Assembly (NCBI RefSeq): GCF_003003275.1
Contig: NZ_PVTO01000003.1
Span: 1-64,000 of the forward strand
Direction of reading: 5' to 3'
DNA: 64,000 nt
From: Alkalibacterium olivapovliticus
GTDB taxonomy: Bacteria > Bacillota > Bacilli > Lactobacillales > Carnobacteriaceae_A
The notes under the pieces: model-generated
The model's database searches: none
Told to the model about the DNA's origin: nothing
The model's input: only the letters and a program-made list of their open reading frames with translations
In this document: positions 9,299 through 17,769 of the stretch, one piece after another
Layout of the letters: each line of letters starts with the position of its first letter
How positions within the stretch are numbered: position 1 is the first letter of the stretch
Translations under genes and position numbers: made by a program

Positions 9299-9457
9299 AT
9301 GGCTTTATTGCCATATTACTCGCAACGCTATATGGCTGCGTTTACTCCAGTAGACATTGTCATGATGGATATTTTGACCTTTTTTGTCGTCTGGATACCT
9401 ACCATTGTATTCCCTGTTACTGAAATAAGAAAAATTGAGAAGGATAAGCGGGGCTGA
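9299..9457 (+). CDS. Very small membrane protein coupled to the upstream gene
   Basis: An ATG one base after the preceding stop opens a 52-codon frame, MALLPYYSQRY through a hydrophobic stretch (VMMDILTFFVVWIPTIVF) to a charged tail EIRKIEKDKRG. One membrane helix with a positive C-terminal tail is predicted. It has no separate ribosome binding site, so translation would depend on coupling. No homology is claimed. It may have been the membrane anchor of a longer ancestral protein. Confidence 0.5.
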   Translation: MALLPYYSQRYMAAFTPVDIVMMDILTFFVVWIPTIVFPVTEIRKIEKDKRG

Positions 9458-9550
9458 CAGAGTAGTCTTTGCCTATGTGTCTCTCAAAAGAGTATAATCA
9501 GGCTATAGCATCCATTTGATCAGCGAAATTATAATTAAGGAGCGATTAAG

Positions 9551-10030
9551 ATGAAGACTCTCATTGCATACAGCAGCAAACACGGGTGTACGGAAGCCTG
9601 TGCAAGAATGCTGGCTGAACACCTTGACGGAAAGGTTGACCGGCTGAATTTAAAGGAGTTTTTTGATGTTGATTTAAGTCCTTACGATACAGTCGTTTTA
9701 GGCAGCCCAATTTATGTCGGCCAGATTTTAAAGGAAGTGGACAGGTTTGCCACCAATAATGAGCCTGAACTGCTAGAGAAAACGCTGGGTCTGTTTATCT
9801 GCAGCATGCAGGAAGAACATACCGTAAAAGAAGAGCTTGCTGTTAATTACCCTGAAGAACTTCAGGAAAAAGCCGTAGCCAAGGAATGGTTTGGCGGAGC
9901 ATATGATTTTAGTGATATGAACTTTATTGAGCGTATAATCATCAAAAAAGCAGCAAAAACGGATCAGGACGTTTCGAACATACGAAAAGAAGCCATTATT
10001 CAGTTTGCCGAAACTCTGAATCGTCAATAG
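9551..10030 (+). CDS. Flavodoxin-like protein
   Basis: The N terminus KTLIAYSSKHGCTEACA is the FMN phosphate-binding loop (usually T/S-x-T-G-x-T, here SSKHGCTE as in the HemG/protoporphyrinogen oxidase-like branch), and VVLGSPIYVGQI near residue 51 is the second FMN loop. The 159-residue length fits a single flavodoxin domain acting as electron carrier or menaquinone-linked oxidase component. AAGGAG precedes the ATG. It is a single gene; a role in haem synthesis is unlikely to be provable from this context. Confidence 0.85.
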   Translation: MKTLIAYSSKHGCTEACARMLAEHLDGKVDRLNLKEFFDVDLSPYDTVVLGSPIYVGQILKEVDRFATNNEPELLEKTLGLFICSMQEEHTVKEELAVNYPEELQEKAVAKEWFGGAYDFSDMNFIERIIIKKAAKTDQDVSNIRKEAIIQFAETLNRQ

Positions 10031-10113
10031 CAAGGACAGCTGAAAAGATCAGATCGATGGCAAGTAGAGTCACTGGTTTAATTCTTCACAATTCCTAATA
10101 GATTTGTATAGAA

Positions 10114-10545
10114 TCAGACAGTATACCGTTTAGTCCAGCTTTCAGGAAACGTTAATTTGTTTCCGTACATATAGCGAATCAGTTGCCCGTGATGCATGAC
10201 TTCATGTTCCAGCAGAGTAAATAAAAAGTCTGTTTGAGTATCGTTTAGTTCAACGGACTGAATGTTTTCCATCAGCGAACGTGAACTCGTTTCAAGACTG
10301 TCCATCACACTTGAATGTGAGGATAAATCATTAAGCGAGCATGAAAACCCGATCCATTCATTATGGATAATCGCTTGAAGATAACTTTCTCTTGCACCGA
10401 CGATGCACCAGACTTGTTCTCCTATGATATTAGAGGGCAAGTCGCCAAGCGTTAAGGCTAACTCCTGAATAGTTAATCCATTGACAAGATCTTCGGTTAA
10501 ACTAAACGCCTTGTCCAGTCGTTCGATCAGTTTGTTCATTTTCAC
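10114..10545 (-). CDS. DinB-like four-helix-bundle protein
   Basis: The 143-residue helical protein has the DinB/YfiT architecture: a long first helix, a central helix around GEQVWCIVGARESYLQAI and the metal-site segment EHEVMHHGQLIRYMYG near residue 113. DinB-type proteins often bind a divalent metal with three His; the first one, usually near position 48, is not obvious here, so metal binding may be altered. Some members are thiol (bacillithiol) transferases, most are uncharacterised. Confidence 0.7.
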   Translation of the reverse strand: MKMNKLIERLDKAFSLTEDLVNGLTIQELALTLGDLPSNIIGEQVWCIVGARESYLQAIIHNEWIGFSCSLNDLSSHSSVMDSLETSSRSLMENIQSVELNDTQTDFLFTLLEHEVMHHGQLIRYMYGNKLTFPESWTKRYTV

Positions 10546-10691
10546 TACTCCTTTTTTATTTTTTTATTATAAATCAAGTCCAACTCAAAAGTACATATCT
10601 ATCCGAACAGAATTATATAAGTGAATATCAAATCCGCTCTTCATTTTATCTTTTGTTACCTCTATTATGAATAAAGAAAGGGAGGAGAAAA

Positions 10692-10991
10692 ATGAATAAA
10701 CGCATGATATTTAATAAGAACAATGAAAATACAATAATAGAACACAATGCATTCAAACTAGGCTACATAGTGTCTAACATTATAATCATAGCATTTATGT
10801 TTCTAAGGATATATTTTGATGAACCTATAGGAGAGTTAATGACAATTACACTAATAAACACCTTGGTTGTATCATTATACCGCGTCTATCATATGAACAG
10901 TAAATTAACATTTGTATTTGCATTAGTGATGGCCTTTATAACTCTTGGATTACTCGTTGCGACACTTTTAAGCCAATATGGTGTGTATTAG
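10692..10991 (+). CDS. Small integral membrane protein
   Basis: 99 residues with three hydrophobic segments (about 24-42, 49-65 and 73-95) and a hydrophilic N-terminal stretch of 20 residues. GGGAGGAG precedes the ATG. Proteins like this often pair with a helix-turn-helix regulator, but none is adjacent. No family is recognised with confidence. It opens the AT-rich accessory stretch. Confidence 0.65.
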   Translation: MNKRMIFNKNNENTIIEHNAFKLGYIVSNIIIIAFMFLRIYFDEPIGELMTITLINTLVVSLYRVYHMNSKLTFVFALVMAFITLGLLVATLLSQYGVY

Positions 10992-11057
10992 AGAGAGTCA
11001 AACGTAAAACTATAAATGCATGTTGAGAAGACTAAGAATTTACAAGGAGTAATGATT

Positions 11058-11924
11058 ATGTATCTAAACTCAATTACTTTTCCCGACACTGATGCAGAAT
11101 TTGCAGTTTTTATAGACATCAAGCGAACGGTCTATACCAGTTTCTATCCATTTCAGATATTATCAAAGCGTCAGTTCGACCGAATCGATTTTGAACCGAT
11201 TACTGTTTTATATGGAGGAAACGGATCTGGTAAGACAACGGCTTTGAATGTAATTGCGGAAAAAATTGAAGCAGAGCGAGATTCCCTGTACAATAAATCG
11301 TCGTTTTTCCCAGAGTATCTTAACTATTGCAGTGTTGAGAAAAATTGGGAGGAACCAGATTTCAAGCGGATTATTACAAGTAATGATGTGTTCGATTTTG
11401 TGCTGACACTGCGTTCGGTGAATGAATCAGTGGATGAGAAGAGGGAAGAATTGTTCGATGATTACCTTGACACAAAGTATGCCAGCTTTCAGTTAAAGTC
11501 ACTTGATGATTATGATCGTTTAAAAAAGATGAACGAAACGAGAAGTAAAACCCAATCTAAATTTGTGAAGTCGCACTTGATGAATAATGTTAGAGAACAG
11601 TCCAATGGAGAAAGTGCGTTTCGATATTTTGTAGAAAAAATAGAAGAGAACGGATTATACATTTTGGATGAGCCGGAAAACAGCCTGTCTCCTGAAAGAC
11701 AACTTGAGCTGAAACAGTATATTGAGGATTCAGCCCGCTTCTTCAACTGCCAGTTTATCATTTCGACTCACTCCCCTTTTTTTCTTTCGATAAAAGGAGC
11801 AAAGATTTATGATTTAGATGCTGATCCAGTGCGTATAAGGCAGTGGACTGAACTGGAAAATGTCAGAACTTATCACAAATTTTTTCAGGAGCATGCGAAG
11901 GAATTCCGAGGCGGGGAAGAGTAG
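11058..11924 (+). CDS. AAA-family ATPase (ABC/RecF-like, single-chain)
   Basis: An upstream ATG (11016) exists, but AAGGAG at 11044-11049 places the start at 11058, giving 289 residues. Walker A GGNGSGKT is at residues 53-60; the signature-like region lies before Walker B (GLYILDEPENSLSPERQ), followed by the H-loop FIISTHSPFFLS. This is the compact AAA_15/AAA_21-type ATPase also seen in OLD-like and anti-phage proteins, here without a nuclease domain. Such ATPases are commonly solitary and uncharacterised. The neighbouring small membrane protein and downstream regulators give no clear partner. Confidence 0.8.
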   Translation: MYLNSITFPDTDAEFAVFIDIKRTVYTSFYPFQILSKRQFDRIDFEPITVLYGGNGSGKTTALNVIAEKIEAERDSLYNKSSFFPEYLNYCSVEKNWEEPDFKRIITSNDVFDFVLTLRSVNESVDEKREELFDDYLDTKYASFQLKSLDDYDRLKKMNETRSKTQSKFVKSHLMNNVREQSNGESAFRYFVEKIEENGLYILDEPENSLSPERQLELKQYIEDSARFFNCQFIISTHSPFFLSIKGAKIYDLDADPVRIRQWTELENVRTYHKFFQEHAKEFRGGEE

Positions 11925-12236
11925 GCAGCAGAAATTAATTTTAGTCATCATTATGAAAAATCAATTGTGTCTGCTTTTTTGAAAAACCTACTTAGTACAC
12001 TATTAGCAAATCTTTTTTGGGCACTAATCACTGCCTCTCCTTATTCAGTTTCAATGTAAATAGACCTTACTGATATAAAGATGCAGTAAGGTCTATTTGT
12101 TATGTATGTATATATATTTGATCATCCTACTAAAGTATGAAATAGTCTGCACACTCTTGATACCATCTGTGTGGATGGTATAATGCTGTTAATCAGATGA
12201 TTTTGACCCTTCAATTAAATGAAAAGGAGGTAACTC
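11925..12236. other. Gene-free stretch upstream of the broken LuxR-type gene
   Basis: About 310 bases without a convincing frame. It holds the terminator-like hairpin at 12059-12098 and, near the end, an AAGGAGG site (12224-12230) for the ATG at 12237. Nothing else is recognised. Confidence 0.5.
12059..12098. terminator. Strong hairpin, likely terminator
   Basis: TAGACCTTACTG (12061-12072) pairs perfectly with CAGTAAGGTCTA (12084-12095), preceded by A's and followed by TTTG. It can end transcription from the ATPase gene. Confidence 0.75.
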
Positions 12237-12491
12237 ATGTATGAAAAGTTATTGTTCAATAGTTTGAGCGAGCGTTAACGTGAAGTGTTCTATTTAGTTG
12301 CAAAAGGGTATACAAACAAAGAAATAGCTGAAGAGTGTTTTATTTCTTTGGAAACAGTGAAATCTCATATACAGATGGTTTTTAAAAAGCTGCACTTACA
12401 TCATCGAACGCAAGTAGCTATATATGCTTTTGTTAATAAAATTATAGAGTGGGATAAACAGAAAGGAAGATTACTATGTCAAAAAAGGTAA
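12237..12491 (+). pseudogene. LuxR-type helix-turn-helix gene with an in-frame TAA
   Basis: AAGGAGG and ATG (12237) open MYEKLLFNSLSER, then TAA (12276-12278), then REVFYLVAKGYTNKEIAEE and ISLETVKSHI, the recognition-helix region of LuxR/FixJ-type DNA-binding domains. In family members the stop position is normally Gln or Glu in LSxRExEV, so a C-to-T change of a glutamine codon would explain it. Only the DNA-binding domain of about 84 codons is present, with no receiver. A GTG at 12285 lacks a binding site and would lose the first helix. The 3' end overlaps the next gene by 16 bases. Confidence 0.7.
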
Positions 12492-12868
12492 ATGAACAAA
12501 CGGAGAAATTAACAATTAACGTGAATCATGTGGATTTAGGTAAAATTGATTTGCTTATTGAAAATGGATTTTTCAGTAACCGAAGTGATTTTATTCGAAC
12601 ATCTATCAGAAATGAATTGAACAAAAATGATAAATATTTAGAAGAAAAGATTGTGAGTCAATCGTTTGTTTTAGGGATCGCAAAATATCATAAATCAGAT
12701 TTTGAAGCATATTTAAAAGACAATAAGTTGATGGAAATGAAGTATATTGGACTGCTGTGGATAGATCAGGAAGTTTCTTTAGAGATAATGAAGCAGACTG
12801 TTAAATCGATCAATGTAAAAGGAACAGTTATTGCCTCAAAAGAGATAAAAGACTATTATGGATTATAA
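12476..12868 (+). CDS. Ribbon-helix-helix (CopG-type) transcriptional regulator
   Basis: Residues about 10-52 form a ribbon-helix-helix: a strand KLTINVNHVDLGKIDLLIE, then the GFFSNRSDFIRTSIRNEL helices with the usual S/T-x-x-D-F-I-R pattern. A second domain of about 75 residues follows, which could bind a ligand or a partner. The ATG is preceded by AAAGGAAG and lies inside the broken LuxR-type gene. The pairing of an RHH protein with a stand-alone LuxR-type domain suggests both once acted on the same promoter. Confidence 0.8.
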   Translation: MSKKVNEQTEKLTINVNHVDLGKIDLLIENGFFSNRSDFIRTSIRNELNKNDKYLEEKIVSQSFVLGIAKYHKSDFEAYLKDNKLMEMKYIGLLWIDQEVSLEIMKQTVKSINVKGTVIASKEIKDYYGL

Positions 12869-13019
12869 TTGATAGCGTTTTGAACGGGTTATATCCTAAT
12901 GTAACTCTATTGAAAAAATGCTGTAGAAACAAGAGTATTGTTTGAGAATGCACCTACATGAAAAGTGTTTTCCAATAAAAGCTGTATTGTACAGATACTC
13001 TTCAAAAGGAGAGGACCAA

Positions 13020-13913
13020 ATGACCGAAATCAGAAACTTAATAATAGAGGATTTAAACTATTTATCCGACGGTTTAAAAGAAAGTGAGAAACAAATAATG
13101 AAGATGCTTGAAGATACCAGTATCAGCCAAGCCGTAGCCGTCAGTGAGAATAAAGAAATCGTCTCTGCAGCTTTGAGCTGGCATAATAAATGGCATCCTT
13201 ACGCTGAATATATTCGCTTCTTTATGGATCGAAGTAGGAGTGGTTGCGCAGAAAATTCAGAACAATTGCTTGATCATTTGTATACACATGCTGTTAAAGA
13301 TAAAGTCTGGCATCTGCAATATCCACTCGATAGTAAAGATCAAGAAACAGCTAACTTACTCAAAGTCAATGACTTCTCCTTATTTCGCAAGACATATGAG
13401 CCGAGTATAGAAATAAAGCAGCTCAATAATAAGTACAGAAATATTAAACGGCATCCCAATACTAAGACTTTGAAAGAAATAATTGAAGATGAAGACTTAT
13501 CTGAATCCTTTTTCGAGCTGACAGCAAAAGTGTATGATGCTGGGCATACCGATAACCCAAGAGGATCAAGATCTTTAAGCGAAGAAAAAGAGACATATCT
13601 ATCTTATCCAGTAGATGTCATGGCCAGCTTAGTTGGATTCTCAGAAGAGGGTGAAATTGATAGTTACATCATGCTGTTCAAACCAGAAGACCAGTCAGTT
13701 GAATTTGGATGGGCAGGTGCCAGCAGTGATGCAAAAAGTGAATGCTTGAGACAGCTGTTTAAATCAGTAATCAACGACTTACAAAGGAAAGACATCCCAT
13801 TATTAGAACCTGAAATTGACACAACAGACTATTACCAGTACGAGGTACTTTTTTCATTTTTAAAATTTCAACACATGAATTCATGGGATGCTTACAAGAA
13901 AATATTAGAGTAA
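13020..13913 (+). CDS. Predicted GNAT-related protein, two-domain
   Basis: AAAGGAGAGG at 13005-13014 selects the ATG at 13020, giving 297 residues; an earlier in-frame TTG is unlikely. The first half looks like an N-acetyltransferase fold (AVAVSENKEIVSAALSWHNK, then a strand-helix region), and the second half contains another possible copy (SLVGFSEEGEIDSYIMLF, then VEFGWAGAS). The acetyl-CoA pyrophosphate loop (Q/R-x-x-G-x-G/A) is not clear in either, so catalytic activity is uncertain. It sits in the accessory stretch among other GNAT genes. Confidence 0.55.
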   Translation: MTEIRNLIIEDLNYLSDGLKESEKQIMKMLEDTSISQAVAVSENKEIVSAALSWHNKWHPYAEYIRFFMDRSRSGCAENSEQLLDHLYTHAVKDKVWHLQYPLDSKDQETANLLKVNDFSLFRKTYEPSIEIKQLNNKYRNIKRHPNTKTLKEIIEDEDLSESFFELTAKVYDAGHTDNPRGSRSLSEEKETYLSYPVDVMASLVGFSEEGEIDSYIMLFKPEDQSVEFGWAGASSDAKSECLRQLFKSVINDLQRKDIPLLEPEIDTTDYYQYEVLFSFLKFQHMNSWDAYKKILE

Positions 13914-14061
13914 TATGGAACTCATTCATATGTATCATAAAATAAGACTCAGTTGGAAATGCTTGAGAATCTAAAGTCCAATGAAATCACTTATTCACAA
14001 ACAGTATTCTTACTTTTAAAATATGGATTTTATTTATAAAGAATGGAGGCTGGCTAATAGT

Positions 14062-14622
14062 ATGAAAGTAATATTTCTTGATAGAGATGGAACAATGGGA
14101 GGAAATGGTGGTGGCGTTGCTCCCGATAAATTTCAGTTATTTAAACAAACTATTCCAGCTATTCGTCTATTGAATCAGAATGGTTACGTAGTAATGATTG
14201 TTACCAATCAAAGTAGAATTTCAAGAGGATACTTCACGGAAGAAGAATTTATTAAAGAGACTAATAAATTATTATCCGTTTTAAAAGAAAACAAAGCTGA
14301 AATTAAAGATTACTTTTACTGTCCTCATTATAATGAAGAGTGTAAATGCCATAAGCCAGATATTGGCATGATCCAAGAAGCGTATTCCCGTTATCCGAGT
14401 ATAAATTTCCAGCAATCTTATTTTATAGGAGATAATGGATCGTCGGATATGATGTGTGCACAAAATGCTGGTATAAAAAAGATATTAGTCAAAACTGGGT
14501 GGGGGGTATCATCACTAACTACTCACCGTCATCTTTGGAAAGATATAGAACCAGATAAAGTAGTAAAAAATATTAGTGAAGCAGCAGAATGGATAGTCCA
14601 GAATGAAAAATTTAATAGATGA
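14062..14622 (+). CDS. HAD-IIIA family phosphatase (GmhB/HisB-N-like)
   Basis: Starting at the ATG at 14062 the protein begins MKVIFLDRDGT, with nucleophile Asp7 and acid/base Asp9. Motif II is VTNQSRISRG, a possible zinc loop is CPHYNEECKCHKP (two Cys-type pairs as in GmhB/HisB-N), and motifs III/IV are in CKCHKPDIGM and FIGDNGSSDM. The family removes phosphate from sugar bisphosphates or related compounds. GGAGG lies 13 bases upstream, slightly far. The kinase-nucleotidyltransferase gene starts 37 bases later, so the two are likely one transcript and may act on the same substrate. Confidence 0.85.
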   Translation: MKVIFLDRDGTMGGNGGGVAPDKFQLFKQTIPAIRLLNQNGYVVMIVTNQSRISRGYFTEEEFIKETNKLLSVLKENKAEIKDYFYCPHYNEECKCHKPDIGMIQEAYSRYPSINFQQSYFIGDNGSSDMMCAQNAGIKKILVKTGWGVSSLTTHRHLWKDIEPDKVVKNISEAAEWIVQNEKFNR

Positions 14623-14659
14623 AACAATATTAGAAATTATCAACTAAAAGGAGAAAAGG

Positions 14660-15976
14660 ATGGCTAAGCTAATTATCATTCGAGGAAATTCTGGAAGTGG
14701 AAAATCATCGCTTGCCGAAAATCTGCAAAGAAGATTTGGGAAAGATACCATGCGTATTCCTCAAGACATGATTAGAAGAGAAATGTTAGCAGTAAAAGAT
14801 GGAATAAATAATCCGGCTATTCATTTAATTAAAGAACTGATAGTGTATGGAGCGAAACATCAGAGGATCGTAATAGTGGAGGGGATTTTAAAAAAAGAAT
14901 GGTATGGAGAACTGTTTCATGAAGTCATTCCCTTGTTTGATGAAATATATTCTTATTACTATGATCTGCCTTTTGAAGAAACTATTAGACGTCATCAATA
15001 CAAGCAAAACAAAGAAGATTTTACTGCAGAAGATATGAAGCACTGGTGGAATGAAAATGATAGATTAGACATTAAAGGAGAAGAAATCATTGGTAAGAAT
15101 CGTTCCTTAGAAGAAATTAGCACACAAATTTATGAGAATGTTACAAAAAGTAAATCAATTGGTTCTGACTGGAAAACCTGTCCGCAAAATGTACGGAGGT
15201 TTGTATGTAAACTAAAAAAAGAAATTCCAAAATTACTTGAAGGGAATATGGTTGGTATTTATTTACATGGTTCACTAGCGATGGGGGGGTTCCATCCAAA
15301 GAAAAGTGACATTGATATAATAGTAGTGACCAGTACCGCTATAAGTTCACAACTTCAAGAGAGATTAGCAATGTATTTTCTTGAAAACTCTAACAGGTAT
15401 TATCCTATTGAAATCAGTTTTCTACATAAAAAACAATTAACTCCCTGGCACCATCCGTGTGCATATGATTTTCACTACAGTGAAGAATGGAGAGAAATTT
15501 TTTCTGGTAAATTGTCCCAAGAGACAACGGATGACTTTGAAAAAGCACCTAAAACAGATGGTGATTTAACAGCACACTTTACTATAATCAATAAAAGAGG
15601 AATCTGCTTGTCTGGAGAGCCTATCCGCCAAGTTTTCCCCAAAATTCCTAAAGTGGATTATTTTGATTCAATAAACAGTGATTATGAAGAGTGTCTAGAA
15701 GAGATTTACAACAAACCCGTATATTGTGTGCTGAATATGCTGCGTGTTTACTTTTATGTAAGAGATGAAAAAATCTCATCTAAGCTAGAAGCAGCCGAAT
15801 GGGGAATAAAGAACTTACCTGAAAGACTTCAATTAACAATTGAAAAAGCAAAGAAGCATTATGAAGGAAATGAGAAAACGATTTTTGAGAGAAAGGAACT
15901 GGCTCATTATAAAAATTTTATTGACGGACGAGTGCAAAATTTAATGAAGGAAAAATCTATAAATGATAAAAATTAA
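14660..15976 (+). CDS. Fusion of a P-loop kinase and an AadA-like nucleotidyltransferase
   Basis: Residues 1-165 form a small-molecule kinase: Walker A GNSGSGKSS (9-17), a substrate segment DMIRREML (36-43), a lid-type segment DLPFEETIRRHQ (102-113). From about 175 the chain is an aminoglycoside adenylyltransferase-like domain: HGSLAMGGFHPKKSDID (203-219) holds the GS motif and the metal Asp pair 217/219, Glu251 in PIEISF matches the catalytic Glu, and DLTAHFTIINKRG (302-314) matches the AadA central segment. The C-terminal helices (YCVLNMLRVYF... SKLEAAEWG) match the AadA/DUF4111 bundle. In most bacteria these are separate proteins. Both active sites look intact. Whether it modifies an aminoglycoside or an endogenous metabolite is unknown. 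Confidence 0.85.
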   Translation: MAKLIIIRGNSGSGKSSLAENLQRRFGKDTMRIPQDMIRREMLAVKDGINNPAIHLIKELIVYGAKHQRIVIVEGILKKEWYGELFHEVIPLFDEIYSYYYDLPFEETIRRHQYKQNKEDFTAEDMKHWWNENDRLDIKGEEIIGKNRSLEEISTQIYENVTKSKSIGSDWKTCPQNVRRFVCKLKKEIPKLLEGNMVGIYLHGSLAMGGFHPKKSDIDIIVVTSTAISSQLQERLAMYFLENSNRYYPIEISFLHKKQLTPWHHPCAYDFHYSEEWREIFSGKLSQETTDDFEKAPKTDGDLTAHFTIINKRGICLSGEPIRQVFPKIPKVDYFDSINSDYEECLEEIYNKPVYCVLNMLRVYFYVRDEKISSKLEAAEWGIKNLPERLQLTIEKAKKHYEGNEKTIFERKELAHYKNFIDGRVQNLMKEKSINDKN

Positions 15977-16216
15977 GAAAGGCACAAGGAAGTGTGAATT
16001 AGGTATAGTATCAATGTAGCGAGATATGTCTCGGGATTGTTAGAAATAGGAGCTCGTATTCATAACAAAAATTCCCGTTCTTATGTAAAAGTAATTCTAA
16101 AGAAAGTCTATCAGTTCTTCATTGGCATGGCGAAGGATTCACACTACCTATGCATTGTGAAACGAAGCTGAGAAATAATATAAAAAAGAGTGACTATGTT
16201 TGAAAGGAGAAGTGAT

Positions 16217-16678
16217 ATGAAAATACAACAGCTATCGCAAGAAAATGCAGTGGATATTGCGAATAACTGGCGATATGATGGAATTTATTCTTTTTACGAC
16301 GCTGATGCAGATAAGGAAGATTATGAGGAGCTGGTTACACCAGAGTTGCGGGAAAATAGTTATTTCGAAGTACTGGAAAATAAAGCATTAATAGGATTTT
16401 TTTCTGTTGACTATGACTCTGATAAAAAAACAGTTGATTTAGGTCTAGGAATGAAACCTTCTTTGACAAGTAAGGGCTAAGGGGAGAAGTTTGTTGAGGC
16501 AATAGTGAATTATATTAAAGAGTTTTATACTTGTAAAATAGTGACTTTGGCTGTTGTTACTTTCAATGAACGAGCGATAAAAGTATACGAACGAGTTGGA
16601 TTTGAAAAGAAAGATAGTTTTAAAATGAACACAAACGGAGCAGTATATGAATTTTTATTTATGGAAAAATCAGTCTGA
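16217..16678 (+). pseudogene. GNAT acetyltransferase interrupted by an in-frame TAA
   Basis: AGGAGA precedes the ATG at 16217. The frame reads as a GNAT protein with ALIGFFSVDYD and VDLGLGMKPSLTSKG, then TAA (16478-16480), then continues in frame GEKFVEAIVNYIKEF and VTFNERAIKVYERVGFEKK to the TGA at 16676-16678. The stop falls within the acetyl-CoA pyrophosphate loop, where family members read GKGLG, so one T-to-A change of a Leu codon explains it. The truncated 88-residue product would lack half of the cofactor site. Confidence 0.8.
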
Positions 16679-16704
16679 AATTAAAATAGTAAAGGAAAAT
16701 AGAC

Positions 16705-17118
16705 ATGCTGAAAATAACACTATCTTATAACGCACCAGAACCAGAAGCGTTTATTGATTTAAGAGTAAGAGCAGGATTGAGTACGAAATCGCTGGAAGGC
16801 GCTACTATTGGATTGAAGAACAGTTATCATTCAGTAGCCCTCTATGAAGATAAGAAATTGATCGGATTTGGTCGAATTATCGGAGATGGTGGAACGGTTT
16901 TTCAAATCACGGATGTGGCTGTATCACCCGAACACCAAGGGAGAGGTTACGGAAAGCGAATTTTGACTGAACTAACCGATTATTTAAAAGAACACGCACC
17001 AAAATATGCCTACATTAGTCTCATCGCAGATGGACCAGCAGACCAGTTATATGAGCAGTTTGGCTTTAAAAACGTTGGGGATCATGGATCAAAAGGCGTG
17101 TACATGTGGTTGAAGTAA
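16705..17118 (+). CDS. GNAT family N-acetyltransferase
   Basis: A compact 137-residue single-domain enzyme. The acetyl-CoA loop is HQGRGYGKRIL (motif Q/R-x-x-G-x-G) near residue 78, preceded by the strand ITDVAVSPE, and the C-terminal ADQLYEQFGFKNVG contains the Tyr that acts as general acid in many members. Substrate unknown; the protein class often acetylates small amines. It follows the broken GNAT gene by 26 bases and may be cotranscribed with it. Confidence 0.88.
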   Translation: MLKITLSYNAPEPEAFIDLRVRAGLSTKSLEGATIGLKNSYHSVALYEDKKLIGFGRIIGDGGTVFQITDVAVSPEHQGRGYGKRILTELTDYLKEHAPKYAYISLIADGPADQLYEQFGFKNVGDHGSKGVYMWLK

Positions 17119-17211
17119 AATAAGAATAGGTAAATAGTTCGTATTCCAGAATTTGAGAATAGTAAAACTTAAACGTAAAATGTTGTAGATGAAATTTTAG
17201 GAGAGTGAAAG

Positions 17212-17736
17212 ATGATAAAGATTAGGAAAGGGACAATTAATGATGCTTACGGAATCGCAAGAGTCCAAGTCAAAGGGTGGCATACTACATATAACGGAAT
17301 AGTACCAGACAAGTTTCTCAATCAGATGTCAATTGAAGAGCAAGAGAAAAAATTGAGAATAGGGTTGACTAATAAACAAAGGAAGGAGAGATTCTTTGTA
17401 GCTGAAAATGACAAGAGCGAAATAGTAGGATACATTATTGGTGGAGAAAACCGCTATAGTGAAGAGTATCCTGACTGCGGTGGAGAACTGTATGCCATTT
17501 ATATACTTAAGAACTATCAAAGAGATGGATTGGGGAGAAAATTGGTTCAAACATTAGTGGACTGGCTAAAAGATAACAAATTCAACCAGATGCTTGTATG
17601 GGTTCTTGCCGATAACCCAGCAAAATACTTTTATGAAAAGTTGGGGGCAAAGTATTTAGGAGAAAAACAGTTGGAAATAGAAGGAAAGAAGCTGGATGAA
17701 TATGTGTACATATGGGATGATTTAAAGCATTTTTAA
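17212..17736 (+). CDS. GNAT family N-acetyltransferase
   Basis: 174 residues. The start IRKGTINDAYGIARVQVKGW is a typical RimI-like opening, GELYAIYILKNYQRDGLGRKL near residue 84 holds the cofactor loop QRDGLG, and NPAKYFYEKLGAKYLGEKQ near 138 supplies the conserved Tyr. AGGAGAG precedes the ATG. Such proteins commonly acetylate toxic amines, amino acids or antibiotics; the target is not visible. It precedes a HAD-type gene by 33 bases. Confidence 0.9.
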   Translation: MIKIRKGTINDAYGIARVQVKGWHTTYNGIVPDKFLNQMSIEEQEKKLRIGLTNKQRKERFFVAENDKSEIVGYIIGGENRYSEEYPDCGGELYAIYILKNYQRDGLGRKLVQTLVDWLKDNKFNQMLVWVLADNPAKYFYEKLGAKYLGEKQLEIEGKKLDEYVYIWDDLKHF

Positions 17737-17769
17737 AAATAGTCTGTTTATTTCTGAAAGGAACAGCAT

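Noticed and set aside
15977-16189. Frame reading through ARYVSGLLEIGARIHNKN and on to TGA near 16170
   Set aside because: No acceptable start codon or ribosome binding site, and no recognisable domain; possibly a remnant but unsupported.
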